From the NCBI GenBank assembly GCA_025201375.1, contig JAIWZP010000011.1, positions 310,001 to 374,000 on the forward strand: a DNA stretch of 64,000 nt, in the 5' to 3' direction. Both the position numbers and the translations under genes were made by a program. Below the pieces are notes generated by a model, which worked only from the letters and a program-made list of their open reading frames with translations, ran no database searches and had not been told where the DNA came from. Of the stretch, positions 33,967-44,792 are shown in pieces. The stretch comes from Gongronella butleri. Its lineage: Eukaryota > Mucoromycota > Mucoromycetes > Mucorales > Cunninghamellaceae. Numbering within the stretch: position 1 is the first letter of the stretch; each line of letters begins with the position of its first letter.

Positions 33967-34077
33967 GAATGGCCAGATCGGAGATTCTGAGTATTAGGCT
34001 ACAAAAAATAAAAACGACGCTTTTTTGCTCGCTTTTTATTAAACTTTTTTTTTTTCCTTTTCCATTGCAAGTTGAAG

Positions 34078-34372
34078 ATGTCGTCTGATCTCCAGAGCCA
34101 CCTCCCAAATCGACCTCATACTCCACCGTTTGATGTCAAGGAACCGATGTCTGAGATAAAGTCATCGTACAGCGCACCAGCTGTCACAGAAGATCTCCCA
34201 GCAGTTGATGTGCCCAGGGCCCCTCCGGCCCCTCCGGCGCCGGCGACCATCCCGGCCTCCAAATCGGCGCCTTCCATCTCGCAAGCAACCCGCATGCGTG
34301 AATTGCCTCAAGGCAAGTGCTGGATGGCGGGGAAAAAGTGTGTTACATGGGAGCTTTTTGCTAATACATCTC

Positions 34373-34409
<37 letters not shown>

Positions 34410-35337
34410 TTGCACAGAGCACCGCGACGTGCTTGCGCGGCTTGAGACCAACATCAAAAACATTGTGTTTTGGCGTGACCCCGTGCGCTCAGGAGCTTAT
34501 TTTTTCCTGATCATGGGCCTGCTGATCTTGTCGCGCCATTACTCGCTGATCCAGATCGTTGCCGCGTGCTTGACTGTGGCCACGGGTGTGAATCTTTTAT
34601 ACGTCAATGCCACTGTCCAATCGGAGCGCATCCTCATGGCCCAACAAGGTGTCAATCCGTACCAGTAAGATGAGAAAAAAAAAAAGAAACAAGCAAACAA
34701 TCAAAAAATTTGACACTTTGCCTCGTTTAGAACCCTGCTGGAAGACAGCCGCCTGGCGTCGCTTGATCGGTCGCATTTGCATGGCTACCTGGATACGGGT
34801 AGCATGATTGCCGAGCGGCTTGCACGACGCTTGGCTCGTGTGGTGCTCGTTGAGGACACCAAAACCAGTTGCAAGGTAAGCGCACGCCCCGCACGCCTCA
34901 AAAAGAGCGAAGCTCATGCTTGCCATGTGCTCGTGTCTCTTTTGATTAACGTGCATGCACCCGCAAAAATGACGACAGATGGCTAATTCGCCCTTTTGTC
35001 CTTTTTTTTTTCTTTTTATTAGTGGCTTGCCATTTTTTTCATGACGTGGAAGCTGGCATCTTACGTATCAGGGCGCACCTTGGCGATATTGGCAACGCTT
35101 GCCGCCTTTTCATTGCCTGTGCTGTACGCGATGAACAAGGACACGATTGATGAACGTTACACACAAATGGAGGGAAATGTGCAACGTCAGGTGACGCAAC
35201 TCGAGCAAAACATGCATGAACATTGGCGGCGCCTGTCAACATCTGCACGTTTCCGCCTCTCCAAAGTTGGCACAACTGCAACCGATGCAAAAAACACAAT
35301 CCAAAAAACATCCGTGACAACCAAAAAGGATGAATAA
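34078..35337 (+). CDS. reticulon-domain ER-shaping protein
   Basis: Four exons (34078-34312, 34418-34664, 34731-34875, 35023-35337) give 313 aa. The first 75 residues are Pro/Ser-rich and disordered. The reticulon homology domain starts NIVFWRDPVRSGAYFF. Its first hairpin (about residues 98-130) ends ATGVNLLYV, and the second (about 210-245) is WLAIFFMTWK ... FSLPVLYAMN. A C-terminal amphipathic coil follows. Reticulons wedge into the ER membrane and keep tubules curved. The first intron must use a GC donor (CAAG|gcaagt), because the frame cannot be kept with the nearby GT. That intron carries a 35-nt T-run before its acceptor. Confidence 0.88.
34374..34408 (+). repeat. 35-nt poly-T tract before a reticulon acceptor
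   Basis: The run lies just upstream of tgttgcacag, the acceptor of the first reticulon intron, as an extreme polypyrimidine tract. Confidence 0.9.
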
Positions 35338-35945
35338 TAAAGAAAAAATTAAGGTGGGATGAAGCGCCCAAAGTAAACGTGCACGCGTTATCGTCGTCGT
35401 GCTCTCGTTTTTTTTTTTCTTTTTCTTTCCAGAGATGTGGGCTCCTTATTACCATCACAAAAAGATGCTTACCTGCTAACGTGCCATGAGCACTATTTTT
35501 TTTTCTTCGACTTTTTTTTTTGTCATTTTTTGGCGGCTTCTGGCATTGAAATCTGCGCTCCTCAAATGTCCTCCCCCCTCTTTGCTCATTGTTTGATGAT
35601 GATGACGATGCGCGCTAGTGAGACCGTGATGCGCTCTTTCGGGGAAAAAAAAGCTGTTTCTTTGCTCGCTTCGTCGTGTGCAACGCTGCGCCCCCCCTTG
35701 AAAAGACCAGCTCCCCTGTCATGCCCCCTATTTTCAGATGCACTCCCTTTTAAACACGCATTGTGATCACCCCCCTCTTTTTTTTTAGAGTTGTCTTGTG
35801 TCTCACTGTTGCTCTGTACATGGGCGTAATTTGCCTTTTTTTTTCTATTCTTCTCTCTTTCTCTCTCTCTCTCTCTCTTTTTTTTTTTTTTTTTTTTTAC
35901 TCCCTCCACTCTTTTTTTTTTATTCTAATTCACACGAAACACACA
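35338..35945. other. spacer between reticulon and the 457-aa gene
   Basis: The 608 bp are T- and CT-rich, with a TC microsatellite-like stretch at about 35851-35878 just upstream of the next start. It looks like a pyrimidine-rich leader or promoter. No gene is seen. Confidence 0.5.
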
Positions 35946-37319
35946 ATGGATAACGACGATGCGCGATCGACTGTCAGTGCACCTGAGCTTGTGCCGGAGA
36001 CCAAGAACAAGATGCCTGATTTCAGCGATTTCCGGCTTGATCCGTTCCACTTGACATTTGACAGCCGTATGCTGTATGACAAGCGGCTGGACATTGATGA
36101 GAAGCGACGCACGCTTGCGCTGTACCTGGAGCCCGAGGAGGACACGGCCTTGGCGTATTCGTTGCATGATTTCCAGGAGCGTTCGTTCATCCGCTTTGGT
36201 CCCAATTATGCGCACAATGCGAATCCGCACGTATGCCTGATTCCCAACATGGTCGTTGAGCGCGGGTCGGATACGGGCGACCAATGGCAGTCGGTGATTG
36301 AGCAGGTCAAGCAAGTGATCCAAAAGGTGCTTGACGACCACCGTGCGGCCATGACGCCGCCCGCGTTTGCCGGCTATCACGTCCAAACGTCGGCGTCCGC
36401 CAAACAAGAGCGGTCCGTGTCGTTATGCCTGCGCCTGGACCCGGCATACGAGAAGATTAGCCAGGCAATTCAGACGCGCCTGGCCGGACCGTCCACAAAC
36501 AAAAAAAAGGTGCGCACAAATAGCACTTTTAGCAAGATCCGCTCGGTCAGTGGCATTAGCCAGCACAGCTCCGCCACCACCATTGCGTCGCCCACGTCGC
36601 CCAAATCATCAACCTTCTCTGCAGCGATCAAAACCACGAAACTTGCGAAAAACAAAGAAACCAAGGAAAACGAAAAAAATGAAAAAAACGACGACAAGCA
36701 GGACGCGTCGGAAAAGCCGTGTTTGCCGCCCAAGGCGTCTTCCAATGGCACGGTGCTTACGAATCTACCAACGCGCACGTCGTCTGCGCCACCCAAAGAC
36801 GCGTCTGCGCCTGCGACGCCCGAGCCCAAGAAGAAGGACGCGTCTCCTAGTGACGATGGCGATGCTGTGTCGACGCCGTTGCCTGCAGGGTTCCCCATCA
36901 CATTTGTCACGCCGTCATCGCCATGCCTGCTGGACCGCATGGTGTTGGCGTCGTACCCCACGCGTCTTTCCACCACGTTGCGTCCGCCGTCGCGCCTCGC
37001 GTTGAAAAAGATCCGCGACATGGCCAAGGACATGATTGAAATCAACGATTGGGTGCGCAATGGCACAAATTGGAAGATCACGCTGTACGAGGTGATGCTC
37101 GAATGCCCGCGTGTCGTCGGTGTCAAGGAACAATTGAAAAAAATCCACAGCTGGCCATTGCGTCCCGTCGTAAAGTCAAAATCCTTTGGCCTGCCGGTCA
37201 TGTTCCGCATCAAATTGGCCGTCATGTCTTCTTGGTTCCGCGTGTCCCCCGTCGTCGTCGAACCAAAGCGCATCCAGGCCGCCGCCGTCCATCCATCCAC
37301 ACAACAAGCCGTCTGCTAA
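35946..37319 (+). CDS. uncharacterised 457-aa protein
   Basis: A single exon, unusual in this intron-rich window. The N-terminal 180 residues look folded (FRLDPFHLTFDSRMLYDKRL, SLHDFQERSFIRFGP, then a helix rich in Gln/Val around VIEQVKQVIQKVLDDH). Residues about 180-310 are low complexity, rich in Ser, Lys, Glu and Thr. The last 140 residues look folded again: a helix with LALKKIRDMAKDMIEINDWV, then WKITLYEVMLECPRV and a C-terminus with FRIKLAVMSSWFRVSP. I see no membrane segment or catalytic motif and do not recognise the family. The pyrimidine-rich leader and good codon use support expression. Confidence 0.7.
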   Translation: MDNDDARSTVSAPELVPETKNKMPDFSDFRLDPFHLTFDSRMLYDKRLDIDEKRRTLALYLEPEEDTALAYSLHDFQERSFIRFGPNYAHNANPHVCLIPNMVVERGSDTGDQWQSVIEQVKQVIQKVLDDHRAAMTPPAFAGYHVQTSASAKQERSVSLCLRLDPAYEKISQAIQTRLAGPSTNKKKVRTNSTFSKIRSVSGISQHSSATTIASPTSPKSSTFSAAIKTTKLAKNKETKENEKNEKNDDKQDASEKPCLPPKASSNGTVLTNLPTRTSSAPPKDASAPATPEPKKKDASPSDDGDAVSTPLPAGFPITFVTPSSPCLLDRMVLASYPTRLSTTLRPPSRLALKKIRDMAKDMIEINDWVRNGTNWKITLYEVMLECPRVVGVKEQLKKIHSWPLRPVVKSKSFGLPVMFRIKLAVMSSWFRVSPVVVEPKRIQAAAVHPSTQQAVC

Positions 37320-37724
37320 AAAAAAACAAGAGAGAGAGAAACAGGCTTTCCTTGCTCCCTAAATCTCAATTCCTCGTCTCATCCTTGTCCATCTCGCTTT
37401 CTCCTCCCCCCTTTCCTTCTTCTTTTTTTTTTTTGGGGTTGTGTGTGTCATTCCACATTCACTGGTCACACTCACACTCCACCATCCTTCGTTTTCTTGT
37501 TGCAACCCTGGTCTCTCCTTTTTTTTTTCTTTTTATCTTTTTTCCCCGTATGACTTTTTGTCTTGCTCCTTTTTTACTTTCTTTCTTTTTGTCTTGCACC
37601 CATCGTATTCTTTTAGCTCCTATTTTTTTTTCTTTCGACATAATAACTTATTGCCCTTGGTTTTCTTCATTTTTATTCCAATTCTTTTTTAAAATAAAGA
37701 AGTTTCTGATGAAAGATTTGTTTT
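37320..37724. other. convergent 3' flanks
   Basis: About 400 bp of very T-rich sequence between two convergent genes. It contains AAATAAAG near 37691, which may serve polyadenylation on the plus strand. Nothing else is seen. Confidence 0.5.
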
Positions 37725-39248
37725 TTAATGGTTGCCTGCGAGATCCCATTGCCAAAGGCAGCTGCCACTTCCATAGTCGTAATTTCTGCTGGGATTGCAT
37801 GTGCCAATCTTGGCCAATTCCGTGGTGTTTGTGCAGTGCGTGGCATAGTCGGGCACGCGATAGCAAATCTTGTCCCAAAAGTGCACCTTATCCCTCAGCA
37901 TGGTCATGGCCGCACCAAACGTCTGAATCACGTGGTCGCCCCTGTCAATTGGCAAGCATCCTTTGTGTGAGCATCTTTCCGGAATGTGCCTTTTTTTTCT
38001 CGTTTTTTCTTTTTCTTTTTTACCATCGCTCGTAAAAGATGCCACCCGACTTTTCAACGTGGTCAAACCAGTCTTGATACCTTTTATCTTGCATGTACTT
38101 GGTGGACACAATCTGTTACAAAAAAAACAAAAAAAATGAGGCCATTTTGCCCATTATCGCGTTTTTTCCCCCATTTTTACCTGCATGTACGTCCACATGT
38201 GGCACGTATTCCAATGCATGGTGGTGGCATTGGTGCCAAAGTGCCAGATGCTGCCTGGGGTGCCGGGCTGGATGATTGCATCCTTTTGTTGCTTAAGGAA
38301 TTCCTTGGTGGTCTCCCAATACGTAGGAATGGTCTGTTGAATCTCGTGCGACGTGAGCGCAAATGAGTACAGCTTGTTGTTGTCCTTCATGTATTGGAAC
38401 GGATCAAACTTGACAGGGCATGGGTAGCTGTGTTCGGGCTCGATGCGCCAATAATAGTCGAGATCGCGAATCATTGGGTGTCTAAGTTGTGAAAAACAAA
38501 AAAAAAAAAATTCAGGGGTCCAAAATTTCAAATCCGACGCGTTTGTACGCGTGCCCTGAGCGGCTATGGCATGAGGCATGGGCCCACGGTCGCGCGATGT
38601 TGCCCGCCCCCCTTGAAATTCGCTTCTTTTTTGCCATTTGTTCTTTTTTTTTTTTTTTTTTTTTTTTTACCTGGAGATGGTGCCGCTCCACCAGCGAGCC
38701 TCGAAGCGGAATTCCTCACTGGAACCGTGGATAATGGCCTTCATCTGCTGACGCGCAAAAGCGGCGCGATTGCGGTCAATTTGCGGCGGGTAGCCGTAGA
38801 AAATCTCATCCACCTTTTCAAAATGGATATTTTTACCGGCGGTGCCGGCCACAAGCTCCTTGTACTCGTCCGTCAGGTCGCTGTGGGTGAAGACGATGAT
38901 GGGATAGTTGAATTCGCGACGGAAGACGTCATTGAGGTTCTGGATCGACCGGCGCAGATTGGCCATGGATCCAGGGTCGCCCTTGACAAAGTAGACCAGC
39001 GCCGCCTTGAGGTTGGGATTGGGGTGTGTCAGCGGCTTTTGCTCGTAAGAATAGCTGACGATGTTCGAGTAATCTTTTTGGGTACCCTTCAACTTGTTTT
39101 GGTACCGGCGCTGCTGGTAATTGCGCATGCTGGGCATAGACACGCGTTTATCCGGCGACATCAAAAAGTAGACGAGCAGGCTAAAGCACGCCAGAGCGCA
39201 CGCAAAGGCCATGCCCTTGACTAAATTCTTTTTGTTGGCAACCAGCAT
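37725..39248 (-). CDS. KTR: alpha-1,2-mannosyltransferase, KRE2/KTR family (GT15)
   Basis: Four exons (39248-38671, 38481-38181, 38112-38024, 37941-37725) give 394 aa. It is a type II Golgi membrane protein: short cytosolic N-terminus, signal anchor at about residues 13-31 (MAFACALACFSLLVYFLM), stem, then the catalytic domain. KAALVYFVKGDPGSM, FNYPIIVFTHSDL and IEPEHSYPCPVKFDPF carry the GDP-mannose pocket and the family's catalytic Glu. GGIFYERWGDHVIQTFGA and DKVHFWDKICYRVPDY close the fold. The enzyme extends O- and N-linked mannans on secreted and wall proteins. The CHMW region differs somewhat from the usual SNFEI motif, so the exact acceptor is open. Confidence 0.9.
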
Positions 39249-39533
39249 AGCGTGTGCACGAAAAGAAAAAAAAAGAAGAAAAAAAGGGAAAAAAGCGCAG
39301 CGAGAATGCAACCTGACAATGCTGCCTTGCCCTTTTATAGAAGTTCAAAGCAAATCTCCCTTGGACTCCGCGCCCCCGCTCGTCCCCTCTTTTTTTTTTT
39401 TTTTTTTTTTGCGTTCATGGCCACAACCCCCTTTTTTTTTTTGCCTCTCTTATCTCAGCTTTTGACGCTCCTCCGTCACTCTCTCTCGCTCTCTCTCACT
39501 TTTTTTTTTTTGTTCCACTTGCGTGCCAGTGAT

Positions 39534-40829
39534 ATGCCCTTTGTAACTGGCCCTTCAGGTATGCCTCCTCGCCCTCGTCTCATATTTGCCTCACCCTTCT
39601 TTTATGTCTTTTTTTTTCTTCTTTTTCTGTAGGCTTTCGCAACGCCCCAGTGACAAAGGTCCTTGTCACCATCGTCGGCGCAGGCTCTACCGTGGCCAAC
39701 CTCGTCGAGCAGCCTGCAGTGCATACCCACCACTCGGTAAAATAAGAAAAAAGACGAAAAATACCCCAAATTGACGGCCATTTCGTAGTTTTGGCGCCTT
39801 GCGTCGTCACAGTGGGTGTTTCCAGGCCTTGGCACTACACTTGTTGGCACATGGCTCATTTATCGCCTACGTGTCATTGAGCGCCGCTATGGCAGCGCCA
39901 AATTTGCGGTAAAAAAAAACACGCTTTTCCGCCGCGATGGCGTCAATTCAAACTTTTTTTTTGTCCATTCAGTCGCTGGTCTTTATTTCGATCGTCATGT
40001 CCACGCTCTTTCACAAGGTCCTTGATTATTCCTCGGCCCCTTTGGCCACTGGCCCGTAAGTCATTGCATGGAATTGGACACACCAATGTGGACAAAACCT
40101 CCTGACACCCCGCTTTTTTTTTTTTTTTTATAGGTATGCGCTCATTTTTGCGCTGCTGTGCCAGTTCCACCATCTTGTGCCTGCCACCTCACACACCAAA
40201 TTCTGGTGCTTTACCTTGTCGGACAAGTCGGATGCCTATGCCGTTGCCCTACAGGTAGCCAAACACGAGAAAGCGAGAAAAAGAGAAAAGCAAGGGGCGT
40301 AGCGCGTTCAATGGGAGCACTCAATGGCGTATTATTATAGCTTCTCGTATGTCAATTGCCTGCGGCGTTGATTCCTGCGACGTTTGGATGGGTGACGGGT
40401 CTTGTCTATGACGCGAATCTGGGAAATATCAAGCGATGGCGCTTTCCGCGCGCATTGCAATCGTTTGCATCGAGTTACATTCTGCCACTGCTTGGCACTC
40501 GCGGGCCATTGGCACCGCTTCATTCTGCACGCGACCATCCCTCGCCCTCGACGCGGTCCACCCCTCGTTCCAGGCAGGCACATGCGGCAGCTGAAGAAGT
40601 GCAGGTAAAAAAAAAAAAAAAGCGTTGTTTCAGGAATGCGACAACACATCGTTGATCCCCACATTCTCTTTTCTCTCAGGTACCTCCTTCTGCTGAAAAT
40701 GTGGATGCCCTGAGCGCCATGTTCCCTGACAATTCGCAAGAATCGATCAACAATGCGCTGGTCCGCGCCAACAATGACTTGAGCCGAGCCGCGGACTTTT
40801 TGCTGGCGCCCGAGTCGACTTTTTCATGA
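39534..40829 (+). CDS. DSC2: Dsc2/UBAC2-like rhomboid pseudoprotease with C-terminal UBA/CUE domain
   Basis: Seven exons (39534-39558, 39633-39736, 39813-39908, 39973-40055, 40134-40254, 40341-40604, 40680-40829) give 280 aa. A Derlin/rhomboid-like membrane core (for example FPGLGTTLVGTWLIYRL and YALIFALLCQFHHLVP) is followed by a Ser/Arg-rich linker. A C-terminal ubiquitin-binding helix bundle (ENVDALSAMFPDNSQESINN and RAADFLL) closes the protein. This order matches UBAC2 and fungal Dsc2, part of the Golgi/ER E3 ligase complex that cleaves SREBP or degrades membrane proteins. No rhomboid Ser-His dyad is visible, as expected for the pseudoprotease. The first coding exon is only 25 nt. Confidence 0.82.
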
Positions 40830-41079
40830 AGATTGCATCCACTCCATTCATAAATAGGTCGTATTAGATACAAAGATGTTGGGGGAATCCATGTTTTTTT
40901 TTCATTTTTATTCAAATTACAAACATGGCCGAGGCAGGAGCGGGAAAGGGGGGATATGGTTTGCTGCCAAGGGGGAAAAGGGAAAAGAGTGCAATCCAGG
41001 AGAGGAAGGGGGGGGGCAATGCAGCAGCATTGAGCCAAAAAAAAAAAAAAAACAGGGGTATTCTTCTATGTACAATTTT

Positions 41080-42256
41080 CTAGAGAATCTTGCGCAGGTC
41101 GCTGACGGGCGTCATTCCATTGCCAATCCATCGAAATTCTGGCCAGGCCTTGGCAATGACTCGGCCACGAATCAAGCCCATGGGGACCGGCCCATAGGAC
41201 CTCGAGTCTGTCGAATTGCTCAAATTGTCGCCGGCAACCCACACATGGCCTTTGGGCACCTAAAACAAAAAGTAAAACGCGTGAGTCTCTTCACTTGCCC
41301 ATTGTTGTGTGAAGCTCTGAGTCCAGTCTGGCGTCGATCACGACCGCCTCACGGCACGGAATGGCAAAATAGAATCGCAAAATGCCAGAAAAATGGCAGT
41401 TTTATGCATGATGTCCAAAAGAGCCACACCAAGCTGCCGCCTCATTGGACAAAGCAACACGCCATTCATCTAGTGAGAACGCTGTGACGACTGGATGCGC
41501 GTGTTGCAGCAGTCCAATGATACGCATTTCCCGCAAAGCGTGCGTTTTCGTGCATGGGACGTGTCGCGTTGCAGCACGACCAAGAAAAAGCGCGTTTTTC
41601 CGCGCGTACTGCGCGTAACAGGCCGACGTCATGGCGCACGTTACGTTGAAGCGCGTGGAAACGCGTAACTGTGCCGCGCTCACGCGTCATTCTTTCTATG
41701 TTCCCTTTTTCGTGCCGTGGACGCCAATTGTTTCGCGCTCTCCCCTTTTTTTTTTGTCTCTGACGACGCTTACATCTATGTACTTTGGTTCATCAATGGT
41801 TGGGTCCTTGCAAATGTGATCGCCGGGCTACAGATCAAGAAAAAAAAAATAAAAAACGAATATGAGTGATTCAACGGCCGCCACTCCTTTTTTTTTTTTT
41901 TTTTGCACGCAAGACGATCCGCTTTACCATGCCAATAATGCGCTTCAGCACGGCACGGCCAGGGATGGCGGGTGACCAGCACACAATGACGTCACCAGGC
42001 GCGAGAGGCTTGAATCGTGGCGAAATATGATCAACAAGCACAATGTCACCGCTCATATTGAACGACGGCAGCATAGACGGGCCTATGCACTGGGAAAAAA
42101 AAGTTGAGTATCGTTTGCAGGCCTGACAACTTGGTGGGGGCTTACAAAGGTGAATTCGGCGACATATTGATTAAACATGTGTGCAAAACACGCAAATTGG
42201 ACGACATAGACGCCACCTTTGAAAATGGACTTTGACAGTCTTGTAAATGGCGACAT
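41080..42256 (-). CDS. IMP1: mitochondrial inner-membrane protease subunit 1
   Basis: Four exons (42256-42146, 42089-41928, 41827-41774, 41259-41080) give 168 aa, the usual length. IMP1 is a signal-peptidase-like enzyme that faces the intermembrane space and removes sorting signals. An N-terminal membrane segment precedes [10 protein letters not shown], where Ser42 is the nucleophile. Lys86 in [11 protein letters not shown] completes the Ser/Lys dyad. These positions almost equal those of yeast Imp1. The C-terminal [20 protein letters not shown] box is also typical. The last intron is 514 nt, several times longer than any other in the window. It contains CGCGT-rich sequence and a minus-strand frame of about 90 codons. 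Confidence 0.92.
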
Positions 42257-42514
42257 GGCAAAGTAAAAAAAAAAAAAAAAGAGAAGAGAATATGAATCGG
42301 GGCAAGCGGAGGCGCATTGGGATGCGCAAAAAAAAAAAAAAAAAAAGCGCGAGGCGGTCCGGGCCGGGTGGCGCAAAAATCATGGGTTGAACAGTCTTGC
42401 GGAGCTTGCAATTTTCGCGCCGCAGGGTCAAAAATAAAAAAATTTTACTGGGCAGCCACACCTCTTCCTTCTTTCTTTTCACTTTTTACACTTTTTGCCT
42501 TTGTCCGAGTCACT

Positions 42515-43284
42515 ATGGTAAGCCCCCTTCCTCCCTCTGTTTGTTGATCGTGCAAATAGGCTCATTATTACTTTCTTTTGTCTTTTTAGTCCACCGTCAA
42601 TCCTCGTGCCTTCCCTTTGGCTGATGCCACGCTGACCAACACGATCCTCGATCTGGTCCAACAAGCCTCTCATTACAAGCAGTTGAAGAAGGGTGCCAAC
42701 GAGGCTACCAAGACCCTCAACCGTGGTATTTCCGAATTCATTGTCATGGCTGGTAAGTATCTGCGCTCAATTGACTCGCGCACGGGTGTCTATGGGGGTA
42801 GAGCGAGCGAGGAAAAGGGTGGGTGGCACGCTTTTTTTTTTTTTTTTTTTTACTAGTCGTCCATGGGATGAGAAATTTGCCTTTTTCGAGAGAGATCAAA
42901 GGGAAAAACACCCTTTATCTTGATGAATGCGAACTTTTGATTAGTCTTTCTGAAGAACGATGAAAAAAAAAGAAAACAAAAAGAGGAAACCATGTGTTGG
43001 GCAATTGGCGTGCAAAAACAAGAGCTCAAGCGCAAAAAAATTGTCGCTCACGCATTTTTTTTTGCACAGCTGATACCGATCCTCTCGAGATCCTTTTGCA
43101 CTTGCCCCTCTTGTGCGAAGACAAGAACGTGCCCTACGTGTTTGTGCCCTCCAAGACTGCCTTGGGCCGCGCTTGCGGTGTGTCGCGCTACGTGATTGCC
43201 GCCTCGGTGACCACCAACGAGGCCTCGGACTTGAAGCCCCAAATCCTGTCCATCAAGAACCAAATCGAAAAGCTCCTCATCTAA
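42515..43284 (+). CDS. SNU13: U4/U6.U5 snRNP and box C/D snoRNP protein Snu13 (15.5K)
   Basis: Three coding exons (42515-42517, 42590-42752, 43070-43284) give 126 aa, exactly the yeast length. The first coding exon is just the ATG followed by gtaagc. The L7Ae fold is clear: [59 protein letters not shown] and [11 protein letters not shown]. The protein binds kink-turns in U4 snRNA and in box C/D snoRNAs, so it serves both splicing and rRNA modification. The second intron holds a T-run in its first third and otherwise looks ordinary. Confidence 0.95.
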
Positions 43285-43435
43285 AAATGCAGACATAGAA
43301 TTCATTCTTTTTTTTACTTTTTTTTCTCTGTTGCCTCATTCTTTCTTTTTTTTTGTTTTTTCCCCCCGTCATCCCGTCTCAACATCCTGTAAATACTCTT
43401 TATTCAGAAAAAAAAATTAAAAACTTTGCTCGTGA

Positions 43436-43813
43436 TCATCTTTTCTTCTCTGTCTGCATGCTCGCTTGCCGCGTCCGTGATTGGTCTTCCACGGGTTTCG
43501 ACAAATTCGTCATCAATCTGCCAAAACGACAGAAATTAGAGCTATTTGCGCGTCGTCATTGTTCATTTTCTCTTACCTCATCATGTCCAGACGCGTCTTT
43601 GCCACGCTCTATGAAGAAATAGCATAGCGGTGAGTCGCGGCCAGGTGCGGGACGCGCAATTGGGCTCACCTGCTGGTGCTGCACCGAATACAAAGCCTGA
43701 AATTCGTATTTTTGAAGAACGTTGGCGGCATATTGCTTTTTCCGTTGCATATCGTTATCTAGTCGCACGTTTGCCGTGGCCTCGGAAGTCGTCTGGGTAT
43801 CGTTGTTGTCCAT
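43436..43813 (-). CDS. small helical protein, 85 aa, function unknown
   Basis: Three exons (43813-43670, 43608-43577, 43517-43436) join in frame with canonical GT-AG introns, including a 32-nt middle exon. The N-terminus is acidic and Thr-rich (MDNNDTQTTSEATANV). A likely continuous helix follows (QYAANVLQKYEFQALYSVQH, then QQSVAKTRLDMMRLM). The C-terminus is basic and Gln-rich, ending EKKR. Such a short helical protein could be a subunit of a larger complex, but I do not recognise it. It shares a 127-bp divergent promoter with the ABHD10-like gene. Confidence 0.6.
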
Positions 43814-43940
43814 GGTGCAAAGGAAAAAGAAAGAAAAAAAGAAAAGGGTGAGAAATGGGGCAATCGAGTCCGCTGATCTCCTTTTTTTCCTTTCTCTCTC
43901 CCAATTTTTTTTGGCTCTCTTTTTGGCATAATAATTTAGT

Positions 43941-44792
43941 ATGAGCGCGCTGCAGCAACAGTGTCGTTTGCACGCAGGCAAGATACCCTTTTTCCACGAA
44001 GCGCGTGGGTCGACGACTTTTTGCTTTATTCCGGGTTTCCGCTCGTCGTTCCAGGCGTCCAAGAAGAGTCTGTTCCTGTACGACTATGCGCGGCAACAGG
44101 GGGTGGGGTTTCTTGCTTGGGACCCGCAGGGCGAGCACAGCATCGAGGATTGGTGCCAGCAAGGCTATGATGTGGTTAAAGCGCAACTGCTGCAACAACC
44201 GGCGCCATTGTCGTCATCGTCAATGCAACAGGAGCCATTGGAGCCACCGGAGGCTCGGAAGCCGCATCAACTTGTTTTGGTCGGCAGCAGCATGGGCGCC
44301 ATGCTGGCTTTGGATTTGGCACAAAGGCTCCGACGGCATCACCGTCGGGAAATCCGCGTGGCCGGGCTCATTGCGCTTGGCGGCGCGCTGCAGGTTGTCG
44401 ACAGGTGGCGTGATGAAATGCACGCACCCGACGCGGTTGTGCGCGACGGGTTTTGGCTGAGACCGTCACAATACGCATCCGAGGGCTACTACAAGATTGC
44501 AACGGCCTTTGTCGATCGCAGTAAAGACGTTTTGTTGCCATCCAAAGAAGACGTCAATGACCACAACGCCATTGACTTTGCCATTGACTGGTTGCACGGT
44601 GCGCAGGATCACGACGTCCCCCTTTTTCTCGTGTCACCCTGGCTGGCACGGCTTCGTGCTGCTCAAGTGACCTCGGATGATGCGGTGCGCCTCCATCTCG
44701 TTGCTGATGGCGACCATCGCTTGTCCCGCCCGCAAGACTTGCAGCGATTGGGCCAATTGCTGCGCACGTGGACGGAACACACAGATGCATGA
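43941..44792 (+). CDS. alpha/beta hydrolase, ABHD10-like
   Basis: A single exon of 283 aa. The nucleophile elbow is GSSMG, with Ser117 in LVLVGSSMGAMLALDL. The oxyanion region starts FCFIPGFRSSF, the Asp candidate lies around DWLHGAQDHDVP, and the His is in VADGDHRLSRPQDL. This pattern matches ABHD10 and bacterial relatives, which act as thioesterases or acyl-glucuronide esterases; ABHD10 removes palmitate from mitochondrial peroxiredoxin. The N-terminus lacks a clear mitochondrial presequence. A short Ser/Gln/Pro insert near residues 85-108 is unusual. The substrate cannot be told from sequence. Confidence 0.8.
   Translation: MSALQQQCRLHAGKIPFFHEARGSTTFCFIPGFRSSFQASKKSLFLYDYARQQGVGFLAWDPQGEHSIEDWCQQGYDVVKAQLLQQPAPLSSSSMQQEPLEPPEARKPHQLVLVGSSMGAMLALDLAQRLRRHHRREIRVAGLIALGGALQVVDRWRDEMHAPDAVVRDGFWLRPSQYASEGYYKIATAFVDRSKDVLLPSKEDVNDHNAIDFAIDWLHGAQDHDVPLFLVSPWLARLRAAQVTSDDAVRLHLVADGDHRLSRPQDLQRLGQLLRTWTEHTDA

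Larger units (their letters stand above)
32867..34077. other. spacer between SWF1-like gene and reticulon
   Basis: Divergent promoter space of 1.2 kb. It holds a degraded repeat fragment (33318-33490), a Cys-rich candidate frame on the minus strand (33621-33966) and a 36-nt T-run (33769-33804). Confidence 0.45.

Noticed and set aside
37049..38035. 328-codon plus-strand frame
   Set aside because: It is a shadow of the 457-aa gene at its start, then T-rich 3' flank, then antisense to the GT15 gene.
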